From positions 3,145,452-3,209,451 of the forward strand of contig OX393567.1 in the NCBI GenBank assembly GCA_947652115.1: DNA of 64,000 nt. Reading direction: 5' to 3'. Each line of letters starts with the position of its first letter. The first letter of the stretch is position 1. Below, piece by piece: positions 1 to 14,714 of this stretch. The notes beneath the pieces are model-generated. The model ran no database searches, was not told where the DNA came from, and saw only the letters and a list, made by a program, of their open reading frames with translations. The position numbers and the translations under genes are program-made. This stretch comes from Blastomussa wellsi. Lineage: Eukaryota; Cnidaria; Anthozoa; Scleractinia; Plerogyridae.

Positions 1-2509
1 ACAAGAAACAAGACAAGAAACAAGACAAGAAACAAGACAAGAAAAAAGACAAGAAACACGACAAGAAAAGACAAGAAACAAGACAAGAAACAAGACAAGA
101 AACAATACAAGACAAGAAACAAGACAAGACAAGAAACAAGAGAATAAACAAGACAAGAAACAAGACAAGAAACAAGACAAGAAACAAGACACGAAACAAG
201 ACAAGAAACAAGACAAGAAACAAGACAAGACAAGAAACAAGGCAAAAAGCAAGACAAGAAACAAGACAAGAAACAATACAACACGAGACAAGAAACAAGA
301 CAAGAAACAAGACAAGGGAAGACAAGAAACAAGACAAGAAAAAAGACAAGAAACAAGAGAAGAAACAAGACAAGACAAGAAACAAGACAAAAAGCAAGAC
401 AAGAAACAAGACAAGAAACAAGACAACACAAGACAAGAAACAAGACAAGAAACAAGACAAGAAACAAGACAAGACAAGAAACAAGACAAAAAGCAAGACA
501 AGAAACAAGACAAGAAACAGGACAACACAAGACAAGAAACAAGACAAGAAACAAGACAAGGCAAGACAAGAAACAAGACAAGAAACAAGACAAGAAACAA
601 GACAAGAAACAAGACAAGAAACAAGACAAGAAACAAGACAAGACAAGACAAGAAACAAGACAAGAAAAAAGAGAAGAAACAAGACAAGAAACAAGACAAG
701 AAAAAAGACAAGACAAGACAAGAAAAAAGACAAGAAACAAGACAGGACAAGACAAGAAACAAGACAAGACAAGACAAGAAACAAGACAAGAAAAAAGAGA
801 AGAAAAAAGTCAAGAAACAAGCCAAGAAACAAGACAAGACAAGGCAAGAAACAAGACAAGAAACAAGACAAGAAACAAGACAAGAAACAAGACAAGAAAC
901 AAGACAAGACACGAAACAAGACAAGAAACAAGACAAGAAAAAAGAGAAGAAACAAGACAAGACAAGAAACAAGAAAAGAAACAGGACAAGAAATAAGACA
1001 AGACAAGACAAGACAAGAATCAAGACAAGACAAGACAAGAAACAAGACAAGACAAGAAAGGACAAGACACAAGACAAGAAACAAGAGAAGAAACAAGACA
1101 AGAAACAAGACAAGAAACAAGACAAGAAAGAAGAAGAGAAACAAGACAAGAAAATAGGGAAGACAAGAAACAAGACAAGACAAGACAAGAAACAAGACAA
1201 GAAAAAAGACAAGAAACAAGACAAGAAACAAGACAAGACACGAAATAAGAAAAGACAAGAAACAAGACAAAACAAGACAAGAAAGAAGACAAGAAACAAG
1301 ACAAGAAACAAGACAAGAAACAATACAAGACACGAAACAAGACAAGACAAGCAATAAGACAAGAAACAAGACAAGAAACAAGACAAGAAACAAGACAAGA
1401 AAAAAGACAACAAACAAGACAAGAAACAAGACAAGAAACAAGACAAGAAACAAGACAAGAAACAAGACAAGAAACAAGACAAGACAAGAAACAAGACAAG
1501 ACAAGACAAGAAACAAGATTAGAAACAAGACAAGAAACAAGACAAGACACGAAAAAAGACAAGACAAGAAACAAGACAAGAAACAAGACAAGACAAGACA
1601 AGAAGCAAGACAAGACACGTAACAAGACAAGACAAGAAACAAGACAAGAAACAAGACAAGAAACAAGAGAAGACACGAAACAAGACAAGACAAGAAACAA
1701 GACAAGAAACAAGACAAGAAACAAGACAAGAAACAAGACAAGAAACAAGACAAGAAAAAAGACAAGAAACACGACAAGAAAAGACAAGAAACAAGACAAG
1801 AAACAAGACAAGAAACAAGACAAGACAAGAAACAAGACAAGACAAGAAACAAGACAAGAAACAAGACAAGAAACAAGACAAGAAACAAGACAAGAAACAA
1901 GACAAGAAACAAAACAAGACAAGAAACAAGAAAAGAAACAAGACAAGACAAGAGACAAGACAAGAAACAAGAGAATAAACAAGACAAGAAACAAGACAAG
2001 AAACAAGACAAGAAACAAGACACGAAACAAGACAAGAAACAAGACAAGAAACAAGACAAGACAAGAAACAAGGCAAAAAGCAAGAAAAGAAACAAGACAA
2101 GAAACAAGACAACACAAGACAAGAAACAAGACAAGAAACAAGACAAGGCAAGACAAGAAAGAAGACAAGAAAAAAGACAAGAAACAAGAGAAGAAACAAG
2201 ACAAGACAAGAAACAAGACAAAAAGCAAGACAAGAAACAAGACAAGAAACAAGACAACACAAGACAAGAAACAAGACAAGAAACAAGACAAGAAACAAGA
2301 CAAGACAAGAAACAAGACAAAAAGCAAGACAAGAAACAAGACAAGAAACAAGACAACACAAGACAAGAAACAAGACAAGAAACAAGACAAGGCAAGACAA
2401 TAAACAAGACAAGAAACAAGACAAGAAACAAGACAAGAAACAAGACAAGAAACAAGACAAGAAACAAGACAAGAAACAAGACAAGAAACAAGACAAGACA
2501 AGACAAGAA

Positions 2510-5500
2510 ACAAGACAAGAAAAAAGAGAAGAAACAAGACAAGAAACAAGACAAGAAAAAAGACAAGACAAGACAAGAAAAAAGACAAGAAACAAGACAA
2601 GACAAGACAAGAAACAAGACAAGACAAGACAAGAGACAAGACAAGAAACAAGAGAAGAAACAAGACAAGAAACAAGACAAGAAACAAGACAAGAAACAAG
2701 ACAAGAAACAAGACAAGAAACAAGACAAGAAACAAGACAAGGAACAAGACAAGACAAGACAAGAAACAAGACAAGAAAAAAGAGAAGAAACAAGTCAAGA
2801 AACAAGCCAAGAAACAAGACAAGACAAGGCAAGAAACAAGACAAGAAACAAGACAAGAAACAAGACAAGAAACAAGACAAAAAACAAGACAAGACACGAA
2901 ACAAGAAAAGAAACAAGACAAGAAACAAGAGAAGAAACAAGACAACACAAGAAACAAGAAAAGAAACAGGACACGAAACAAGACAAGACAAGAAACAAGA
3001 CAAGAAACAAGACAAGAAACAAGACAAGACACGAAACAAGACAAGACAAGAAACAAGAGAAGAAACAAGACAAGAAACAAGACAAGAAACAAGACAAGAA
3101 ACAAGAAGAGAAACAAGACAAGAAAATAGGGAAGACAAGAAACAAGACAAGACAAGACAAGAAACAAGACAAGAAAAAAGACAAGAAAGAAGACAAGAAA
3201 CAAGACAAGACACGAAATAAGAAAAGACAAGAAACAAGACAAAACAAGACAAGAAAGAAGACAAGAAACAAGACAAGAAACAAGACAAGAAACAATACAA
3301 GACACGAAACAAGACAAGACAAGCAATAAGACAAGAAACAAGACAAGAAACAAGACAAGAAACAAGACAAGAAACAAGACAAGAAACAAGACAAGAAACA
3401 AGACAAGAAACAAGACAAGAAACAAGACAAGAAACAAGACAAGAAACAAGACAAGACAAGAAACAAGACAAGACAAGACAAGAAACAAGATTAGAAACAA
3501 GACAAGAAACAAGACAAGAAACAAGACAAGACACGAAAAAAGACAAGACAAGAAACAAGACAAGAAACAAGACAAGACAAGACAAGAAACAAGACAAGAC
3601 ACGAAACAAGACAAGACAAGAAACAAGACAAGAAACAAGACAAGAAACAAGACAAGACACGAAACAAGACAAGACAAGAAACAAGACAAGAAACAAGACA
3701 AGAAACAAGACAAGAAACAAGACAAGAAACAAGACAAGAAACAAGACAAGATAAAAGACAAGAAACACGACAAGAAAAGACAAGAAACAAGACAAGAAAC
3801 AAGACAAGAAACAATACAAGACAAGAAACAAGACAAGACAAGAAACAAGACAAGAAACAAGACAAGAAACAAGACAAGAAACAAGACAAGACAAGAAACA
3901 AGAAAAGAAACAAGACAAGACAAGACAAGACAAGAAACAAGACAACCCAAGAGAAGACAAGAGACAAGACAAGAAACAAGAGAATAAACAAGACAAGAAA
4001 CAAGACAAGAAACAAGACAAGAAACAAGACAAGAAACAATACAAGAAAATAGGGAAGACAAGAAACAAGACAAGACAAGACAAGAAACAAGACAAGAAAA
4101 AAGAGAAGAAACAAGACAAGAAACAAGACAAGACACGAAATAAGAAAAGACAAGAAATAAGACAAGAAAAAAGACAAGAAACAAGACAAGAAACAAGACA
4201 AGGAACAAGACAAGAAACAAGACAAGAAACAAGACAAGAAACAAGACAAGATACAAGACAGGAAACAAGACAAGAAACAAGACAAGAAACAAGACAAGAA
4301 ACAAGACAAGAAACAAGACACGAAACAAGACAAGAAACAAGACAAGAAACAAGACAAGACAAGAAACAAGACAAAAAGCAAGACAAGAAACAAGACAAGA
4401 AACTAGACAAGACAAGACAAGAAACAAGACAAGAAACAAGACAAGAAGCAAGACAAGAAACAAGACAAGAAACAAGACAAGGCAAGACAAGAAACAAGAC
4501 AAGAAACACGAGAAGAAACAAGACAAGACAAGAAACAAGACAAGAAACAAGACAAGAAACAAGACAAGAAACAATACAAGAAACAAGACAAGAAACAAGA
4601 CAAGACAAGACAAGAAACAAGACAAGAAAAAAGAGAAGAAACAAGACAAGAAACAAGACAAGAAAAAAGACAAGAGAAGACAAGAAAAAAGACAAGAAAC
4701 AAGACAAGACAAGACAAGAAACAAGACAAGACAAGACAAGACAAGAGACAAGACAAGAAACAAGAGAAGAAACAAGACAAGAAACAAGACAAGAATCAAG
4801 ACAAGAAACAAGACAAGAAACAAGACAAGAAACAAGACAAGAAACAAGACAGGAAACAAGACAAGAAACAAGACAAGAAACAAGACAAGAAACAGGACAA
4901 GACAAGACAAGACAAGACAAGAGACAAGACAAGAAACAAGAGAAGAAAGTGGACAAGAAACAAGACAAGAAACAAGAGAAGAAACAAGACAAGAAACAAG
5001 ACAAGAAACAAGACAAGAAACAAGAGAAGAAACAAGACAAGACAAGAAACAAGACAAGACAAGACAAGAAACAAGACAAGAAACAAGACAAGAAACAAGA
5101 CAAGAAACAAGACAAGAAACAAGACAAGAAACAAGACAAGACACGAAACAAGACAAGAAACAAGACAAGAAACAAGAGAAGAAACAAGACAAGACAAGAA
5201 ACAAGAAAAGAAACAAGACAAGAAATAAGACAAGACAAGACAAGACAAGAATCAAGACAAGACAAGACAAGAAACAAGACAAGACAAGAAAAGACAAGAC
5301 ACAAGACAAGAAACAAGAGAAGAAACAAGACAAGAAACAAGACAAGAAACAAGACAAGAAAATAGGGAAGACAAGAAACAAGACAAGACAAGACAAGAAA
5401 CAAGACAAAAAAAAAGACAAGAAACAAGACAAGAAACAAGACAAGACACGAAATAAGAAAAGACAAGAAACAAGACAAAACAAGACAAGAAAGAAGACAA

Positions 5501-6614
5501 GAAACAAGACAAGGAACAAGACAAGACAAGACAAGAAACAAGACAAGAAAAAAGAGAAGAAAAAAGTCAAGAAACAAGCCAAGAAACAAGACAAGACAAG
5601 GCAAGAAACAAGACAAGAAACAAGACAAGAAACAAGACAAGAAACAAGACAAGAAACAAGACAAGACACGAAACAAGACAAGAAACAAGACAAGAAACAA
5701 GAGAAGAAACAAGACAAGACAAGAAACAAGAAAAGAAACAGGACAAGAAATAAGACAAGACAAGACAAGACAAGAATCAAGACAAGACAAGACAAGAAAC
5801 AAGACAAGACAAGAAAAGACAAGACACAAGACAAGAAACAAGAGAAGAAACAAGACAAGAAACAAGACAAGAAACAAGACAAGAAACAAGAAGAGAAACA
5901 AGACAAGAAAATAGGGAAGACAAGAAACAAGACAAGACAAGACAAGAAACAAGACAAGAAAAAAGACAAGAAACAAGACAAGAAACAAGACAAGACACGA
6001 AATAAGAAAAGACAAGAAACAAGACAAAACAAGACAAGAAAGAAGACAAGAAACAAGACAAGAAACAAGACAAGAAACAATACAAGACACGAAACAAGAC
6101 AAGACAAGCAATAAGACAAGAAACAAGACAAGAAACAAGACAAGAAACAAGACAAGAAAAAAGACAACAAACAAGACAACAAACAAGACAACAAACAAGA
6201 CAAGAAACAAGACAAGAAACAAGACAAGAAACAAGACAAGACAAGAAACAAGACAAGACAAGACAAGAAACAAGATTAGAAACAAGACAAGAAACAAGAC
6301 AAGACACGAAAAAAGACAAGACAAGAAACAAGACAAGAAACAAGACAAGACAAGACAAGAAACAAGACAAGACACGAAACAAGACAAGACAAGAAACAAG
6401 ACAAGAAACAAGACAAGAAACAAGACAAGACACGAAACAAGACAAGACAAGAAACAAGACAAGAAACAAGACAAGAAACAAGACAAGAAACAAGACAAGA
6501 AACAAGACAAGAAACAAGACAAGAAAAAAGACAAGAAACACGACAAGAAACAAGACAAGAAAAAAGACAAGACAAGACAAGAAAAAAGACAAGAAACAAG
6601 ACAAAACAAGACAA
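2510..6614. repeat. Higher-order repeat unit a (about 4.1 kb)
   Basis: This is the first copy of a tandem doublet within the satellite. Landmark variants recur 4103-4108 bp further on: the AATAGGG variant at about 3121, 4045, 5360 and 5908 is matched at about 7229, 8151, 9461 and 10011; the GTGGACAAG variant near 4949 at 9052; the ACAACCCAAG variant near 3951 at about 8051. The offset changes from 4108 to 4103 between about 4403 and 4796, where three CAAGA words in this copy (near 4700) have become two in the next. Boundaries are estimated by eye from where matching stops. Confidence 0.75.
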
Positions 6615-9600
6615 GAAACAAGACAAGAAAAAAGAGAAGAAACAAGACAAGAAACAAGACAAGAAAAAAGACAAGACAAGACAAGAAAAAAGACAAGAAA
6701 CAAGACAAGACAAGACAAGAAACAAGACAAGACAAGACAAGAGACAAGACAAGAAACAAGAGAAGAAACAAGACAAGAAACAAGACAAGAAACAAGACAA
6801 GAAACAAGACAAGAAACAAGACAAGAAACAAGACAAGAAACAAGACAAGGAACAAGACAAGACAAGACAAGAAACAAGACAAGAAAAAAGAGAAGAAACA
6901 AGTCAAGAAACAAGCCAAGAAACAAGACAAGACAAGGCAAGAAACAAGACAAGAAACAAGACAAGAAACAAGACAAGAAACAAGACAAGAAACAAGACAA
7001 GACACGAAACAAGAAAAGAAACAAGACAAGAAACAAGAGAAGAAACAAGACAACACAAGAAACAAGAAAAGAAACAGGACACGAAACAAGACAAGACAAG
7101 AAACAAGACAAGAAACAAGACAAGAAACAAGACAAGACACATAACAAGACAAGACAAGAAACAAGAGAAGAAACAAGACAAGAAACAAGACAAGAAACAA
7201 GACAAGAAACAAGAAGAGAAACAAGACAAGAAAATAGGGAAGACAAGAAACAAGACAAGACAAGACAAGAAACAAGACAAGAAAAAAGACAAGAAAGAAG
7301 ACAAGAAACAAGACAAGACACGAAATAAGAAAAGACAAGAAACAAGACAAAACAAGACAAGAAAGAAGACAAGAAACAAGACAAGAAACAAGACAAGAAA
7401 CAATACAAGACACGAAACAAGACAAGACAAGCAATAAGACAAGAAACAAGACAAGAAACAAGACAAGAAACAAGACAAGAAACAAGACAAGAAACAAGAC
7501 AACAAACAAGACAAGAAACAAGACAAGAAACAAGACAAGAAACAAGACAAGAAACAAGACAAGACAAGAAACAAGACAAGACAAGACAAGAAACAAGATT
7601 AGAAACAAGACAAGAAACAAGACAAGAAACAAGACAAGACACGAAAAAAGACAAGACAAGAAACAAGACAAGAAACAAGACAAGACAAGACAAGAAACAA
7701 GACAAGACACGAAACAAGACAAGACAAGAAACAAGACAAGAAACAAGACAAGAAACAAGACAAGACACGAAACAAGACAAGACAAGAAACAAGACAAGAA
7801 ACAAGACAAGAAACAAGACAAGAAACAAGACAAGAAACAAGACAAGAAACAAGACAAGAAAAAAGACAAGAAACACGACAAGAAAAGACAAGAAACAAGA
7901 CAAGAAACAAGACAAGAAACAATACAAGACAAGAAACAAGACAAGACAAGAAACAAGACAAGAAACAAGACAAGAAACAAGACAAGAAACAAGACAAGAC
8001 AAGAAACAAGAAAAGAAACAAGACAAGACAAGACAAGACAAGAAACAAGACAACCCAAGAGAAGACAAGAGACAAGACAAGAAACAAGAGAATAAACAAG
8101 ACAAGAAACAAGACAAGAAACAAGACAAGAAACAAGACAAGAAACAATACAAGAAAATAGGGAAGACAAGAAACAAGACAAGACAAGACAAGAAACAAGA
8201 CAAGAAAAAAGAGAAGAAACAAGACAAGAAACAAGACAAGACACGAAATAAGAAAAGACAAGAAATAAGACAAGAAAAAAGACAAGAAACAAGACAAGAA
8301 ACAAGACAAGGAACAAGACAAGAAACAAGACAAGAAACAAGACAAGAAACAAGACAAGATACAAGACAAGAAACAAGACAAGAAACAAGACAAGAAACAA
8401 GACAAGAAACAAGACAAGAAACAAGACACAAAACAAGACAAGAAACAAGACAAGAAACAAGACAAGACAAGAAACAAGACAAAAAGCAAGACAAGAAACA
8501 AGACAAGAAACTAGACAAGACAAGACAAGAAACAAGACAAGAAACAAGACAAGAAGCAAGACAAGAAACAAGACAAGAAACAAGACAAGGCAAGACAAGA
8601 AACAAGACAAGAAACACGAGAAGAAACAAGACAAGACAAGAAACAAGACAAGAAACAAGACAAGAAACAAGACAAGAAACAATACAAGAAACAAGACAAG
8701 AAACAAGACAAGACAAGACAAGAAACAAGACAAGAAAAAAGAGAAGAAACAAGACAAGAAACAAGACAAGAAAAAAGACAAGAGAAGACAAGAAAAAAGA
8801 CAAGAAACAAGACAAGACAAGAAACAAGACAAGACAAGACAAGACAAGAGACAAGACAAGAAACAAGAGAAGAAACAAGACAAGAAACAAGACAAGAATC
8901 AAGACAAGAAACAAGACAAGAAACAAGACAAGAAACAAGACAAGAAACAAGACAGGAAACAAGACAACAAACAAGACAAGAAACAAGACAAGAAACAGGA
9001 CAAGACAAGACAAGACAAGACAAGAGACAAGACAAGAAACAAGAGAAGAAAGTGGACAAGAAACAAGACAAGAAACAAGAGAAGAAACAAGACAAGAAAC
9101 AAGACAAGAAACAAGACAAGAAACAAGAGAAGAAACAAGACAAGACAAGAAACAAGACAAGACAAGACAAGAAACAAGACAAGAAACAAGACAAGAAACA
9201 AGACAAGAAACAAGACAAGAAACAAGACAAGAAACAAGACAAGACACGAAACAAGACAAGAAACAAGACAAGAAACAAGAGAAGAAACAAGACAAGACAA
9301 GAAACAAGAAAAGAAACAAGACAAGAAATAAGACAAGACAAGACAAGACAAGAATCAAGACAAGACAAGACAAGAAACAAGACAAGACAAGAAAAGACAA
9401 GACACAAGACAAGAAACAAGAGAAGAAACAAGACAAGAAACAAGACAAGAAACAAGACAAGAAAATAGGGAAGACAAGAAACAAGACAAGACAAGACAAG
9501 AAACAAGACAAAAAAAAAAAGACAAGAAACAAGACAAGAAACAAGACAAGACACGAAATAAGAAAAGACAAGAAACAAGACAAAACAAGACAAGAAAGAA

Positions 9601-10655
9601 GACAAGAAACAAGACAAGGAACAAGACAAGACAAGACAAGAAACAAGACAAGAAAAAAGAGAAGAAAAAAGTCAAGAAACAAGCCAAGAAACAAGACAAG
9701 ACAAGGCAAGAAACAAGACAAGAAACAAGACAAGAAACAAGACAAGAAACAAGACAAGAAACAAGACAAGACACGAAACAAGACAAGAAACAAGACAAGA
9801 AACAAGAGAAGAAACAAGACAAGACAAGAAACAAGAAAAGAAACAGGACAAGAAATAAGACAAGACAAGACAAGACAAGAATCAAGACAAGACAAGACAA
9901 GAAACAAGACAAGACAAGAAAAGACAAGACACAAGACAAGAAACAAGAGAAGAAACAAGACAAGAAACAAGACAAGAAACAAGACAAGAAACAAGAAGAG
10001 AAACAAGACAAGAAAATAGGGAAGACAAGAAACAAGACAAGACAAGACAAGAAACAAGACAAGAAAAAAGACAAGAAACAAGACAAGAAACAAGACAAGA
10101 CACGAAATAAGAAAAGACAAGAAACAAGACAAAACAAGACAAGAAAGAAGACAAGAAACAAGACAAGAAACAAGACAAGAAACAATACAAGACACGAAAC
10201 AAGACAAGACAAGCAATAAGACAAGAAACAAGACAAGAAACAAGACAAGAAACAAGACAAGAAAAAAGACAACAAACAAGACAACAAACAAGACAACAAA
10301 CAAGACAAGAAACAAGACAAGAAACAAGACAAGAAACAAGACAAGACAAGAAACAAGACAAGACAAGACAAGAAACAAGATTAGAAACAAGACAAGAAAC
10401 AAGACAAGACACGAAAAAAGACAAGACAAGAAACAAGACAAGAAACAAGACAAGACAAGACAAGAAACAAGACAAGACACGAAACAAGACAAGACAAGAA
10501 ACAAGACAAGAAACAAGACAAGAAACAAGACAAGACACGAAACAAGACAAGACAAGAAACAAGACAAGAAACAAGACAAGAAACAAGACAAGAAACAAGA
10601 CAAGAAACAAGACAAGAAACAAGACAAGAAAAAAGACAAGAAACACGACAAGAAA
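6615..10655. repeat. Higher-order repeat unit b (copy of unit a)
   Basis: This is the second copy of the doublet, directly adjacent to unit a. Stretches 2795-3481 and 3491-4393 have counterparts of equal length at 6903-7589 and 7599-8501, and 4796-5365 at 8899-9468. Differences are scattered single bases and whole-word indels. The match ends near 10655, where the sequence continues as unit c. Confidence 0.75.
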
Positions 10656-13600
10656 AGACAAGAAACAAGACAAGAAACAAGACAAGAAACAATACAAGAC
10701 AAGAAACAAGACAAGAAACAAGACAAGAAACAAGACAAGAAACAAGACAAGAAACAAGACAAGAAAAAAGACAAGAAACACGACAAGAAAAGACAAGAAA
10801 CAAGACAAGAAACAAGACAAGAAACAATACAAGACAAGAAACAAGACAAGACAAGAAACAAGACAAGAAACCAGACAAGAAACAAGACAAGAAACAAGAC
10901 AAGAAACAAGACAAGACAAGAAACAAGAAAAGAAACAAGACAAGACAAGAGACAAGACAAGAAACAAGAGAATAAACAAGACAAGAAACAAGACAAGAAA
11001 CAAGACAAGAAACAAGACACGAAACAAGACAAGAAACAAGACAAGAAACAAGACAAGACAAGAAACAAGGCAAAAAGCAAGAAAAGAAACAAGACAAGAA
11101 ACAAGACAACACAAGACAAGAAACAAGACAAGAAACAAGACAAGGCAAGACAAGAAACAAGACAAGAAAAAAGACAAGAAACAAGAGAAGAAACAAGACA
11201 AGACAAGAAACAAGACAAAAAGCAAGACAAGAAACAAGACAAGAAACAAGACAACACAAGACAAGAAACAAGACAAGAAACAAGACAAGAAACAAGACAA
11301 GACAAGAAACAAGACAAAAAGCAAGACAAGAAACAAGACAAGAAACAAGACAACACAAGACAAGAAACAAGACAAGAAACAAGACAAGGCAAGACAATAA
11401 ACAAGACAAGAAACAAGACAAGAAACAAGACAAGAAACAAGACAAGAAACAAGACAAGAAACAAGACAAGAAACAAGACAAGAAAAAAGACAACAAACAA
11501 GACAACAAACAAGACAACAAACAAGACAAGAAACAAGACAAGAAACAAGACAAGAAACAAGACAAGACAAGAAACAAGACAAGACAAGACAAGAAACAAG
11601 ATTAGAAACAAGACAAGAAACAAGACAAGACACGAAAAAAGACAAGACAAGAAACAAGACAAGAAACAAGACAAGACAAGACAAGAAACAAGACAAGACA
11701 CGAAACAAGACAAGACAAGAAACAAGACAAGAAACAAGACAAGAAACAAGACAAGACACGAAACAAGACAAGACAAGAAACAAGACAAGAAACAAGACAA
11801 GAAACAAGACAAGAAACAAGACAAGAAACAAGACAAGAAACAAGACAAGAAAAAAGACAAGAAACACGACAAGAAAAGACAAGAAACAAGACAAGAAACA
11901 AGACAAGAAACAATACAAGACAAGAAACAAGACAAGACAAGAAACAAGACAAGAAACAAGACAAGAAACAAGACAAGAAACAAGACAAGAAACAAGACAA
12001 GACAAGAAACAAGAAAAGAAACAAGACAAGACAAGAGACAAGACAAGAAACAAGAGAATAAACAAGACAAGAAACAAGACAAGAAACAAGACAAGAAACA
12101 AGACACGAAACAAGACAAGAAACAAGACAAGAAACAAGACAAGACAAGAAACAAGGCAAAAAGCAAGAAAAGAAACAAGACAAGAAACAAGACAACACAA
12201 GACAAGAAACAAGACAAGAAACAAGACAAGGCAAGACAAGAAACAAGACAAGAAAAAAGACAAGAAACAAGAGAAGAAACAAGACAAGACAAGAAACAAG
12301 ACAAAAAGCAAGACAAGAAACAAGACAAGAAACAAGACAACACAAGACAAGAAACAAGACAAGAAACAAGACAAGAAACAAGACAAGACAAGAAACAAGA
12401 CAAAAAGCAAGACAAGAAACAAGACAAGAAACAAGACAACACAAGACAAGAAACAAGACAAGAAACAAGACAAGGCAAGACAATAAACAAGACAAGAAAC
12501 AAGACAAGAAACAAGACAAGAAACAAGACAAGAAACAAGACAAGAAACAAGACAAGAAACAAGACAAGACAAGACAAGAAACAAGACAAGAAAAAAGAGA
12601 AGAAACAAGACAAGAAACAAGACAAGAAAAAAGACAAGACAAGACAAGAAAAAAGACAAGAAACAAGACAAGACAAGACAAGAAACAAGACAAGACAAGA
12701 CAAGAGACAAGACAAGAAACAAGAGAAGAAACAAGACAAGAAACAAGACAAGAAACAAGACAAGAAACAAGACAAGAAACAAGACAAGAAACAAGACAAG
12801 AAACAAGACAAGGAACAAGACAAGACAAGACAAGAAACAAGACAAGAAACAAGAGAAGAAACAAGACAACACAAGAAACAAGAAAAGAAACAAGACAAGA
12901 AACAAGACAAGGCAAGAAACAAGACAAGAAACAAGACAAGAAACAAGACAAGACACGAAACAAGACAAGAAACAAGACAAGAAACAAGAGAAGAAACAAG
13001 ACAACACAAGAAACAAGAAAAGAAACAAGACAAGAAACAAGACAAGACAAGAAACAAGACAAGAAACAAGACAAGAAACAAGACAAGACACGAAACAAGA
13101 CAAGACAAGAAACAAGAGAAGAAACAAGACAAGAAACAAGACAAGAAACAAGACAAGAAACAAGAAGAGAAACAAGACAAGAAAATAGGGAAGACAAGAA
13201 ACAAGACAAGACAAGACAAGAAACAAGACAAGAAAAAAGACAAGAAAGAAGACAAGAAACAAGACAAGAAACGAAATAAGAAAAGACAAGAAACAAGACA
13301 AAACAAGACAAGAAAGAAGACAAGAAACAAGACAAGAAACAAGACAAGAAACAATACAAGACACGAAACAAGACAAGACAAGCAATAAGACAAGAAACAA
13401 GACAAGAAACAAGACAAGAAACAAGACAAGAAACAAGACAAGAAACAAGACAACAAACAAGACAAGAAACAAGACAAGAAACAAGACAAGAAACAAGACA
13501 AGAAACAAGACAAGACAAGAAACAAGACAAGACAAGACAAGAAACAAGATTAGAAACAAGACAAGAAACAAGACAAGAAACAAGACAAGACACGAAAAAA

Positions 13601-14714
13601 GACAAGACAAGAAACAAGACAAGAAACAAGACAAGACAAGACAAGAAACAAGACAAGACACGAAACAAGACAAGACAAGAAACAAGACAAGAAACAAGAC
13701 AAGAAACAAGACAAGACACGAAACAAGACAAGACAAGAAACAAGACAAGAAACAAGACAAGAAACAAGACAAGAAACAAGACAAGAAACAAGACAAGAAA
13801 CAAGACAAGAAACAAGACAAGAAAAAAGACAAGAAACACGACAAGAAAAGACAAGAAACAAGACAAGAAACAAGACAAGAAACAATACAAGACAAGAAAC
13901 AAGACAAGACAAGAAACAAGACAAGAAACAAGACAAGAAACAAGACAAGACAAGAAACAAGAAAAGAAACAAGACAAGACAAGACAAGACAAGAAACAAG
14001 ACAACCCAAGAGAAGACAAGAGACAAGACAAGAAACAAGAGAATAAACAAGACAAGAAACAAGACAAGAAACAAGACAAGAAACAAGACAAGAAACAATA
14101 CAAGAAAATAGGGAAGACAAGAAACAAGACAAGACAAGACAAGAAACAAGACAAGACACGAAATAAGAAAAGACAAGAAATAAGACAAGAAAAAAGACAA
14201 GAAACAAGACAAGAAACAAGACAAGGAACAAGACAAGAAACAAGACAAGAAACAAGACAAGAAACAAGACAAGATACAAGACAAGAAACAAGACAAGAAA
14301 CAAGACAAGAAACAAGACAAGAAACAAGACAAGAAACAAGACACGAAACAAGACAAGAAACAAGACAAGACAAGAAACAAGACAAAAAGCAAGACAAGAA
14401 ACAAGACAAGAAACTAGACAAGACAAGACAAGAAACAAGACAAGAAACAAGACAAGAAGCAAGACAAGAAACAAGACAAGAAACAAGACAAGGCAAGACA
14501 AGAAACAAGACAAGAAACAAGACAAGAAACACGAGAAGAAACAAGACAAGACAAGAAACAAGACAAGAAACAAGACAAGAAACAAGACAAGAAACAAGAC
14601 AAGAAACAAGACAAGAAACAATACAAGAAACAAGACAAGAAACAAGACAAGACAAGACAAGAAACAAGACAAGAAAAAATAGAAGAAACAAGACAAGAAA
14701 CAAGACAAGAAACA
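10612..14714. repeat. Higher-order repeat unit c (about 4103 bp)
   Basis: This is the first copy of a second tandem doublet, again with an offset of 4103 bp. The segments 11602-13540 and 13550-14404 reappear at 15705-17643 and 17653-18507 with the same length and, as far as I can read, almost the same bases. It shares only part of its landmark pattern with units a and b: the two AATAGGG variants 925 bp apart at about 13181 and 14104, and the ACAACCCAAG variant near 14001. Confidence 0.75.

Noticed and set aside
5777..13540. A 2587-codon open frame on the minus strand, and many similar giant frames over 1-42354
   Set aside because: They follow automatically from the near absence of T on the + strand and from word lengths that sum to 12. 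The encoded peptides are monotonous and overlap in several frames and on both strands.
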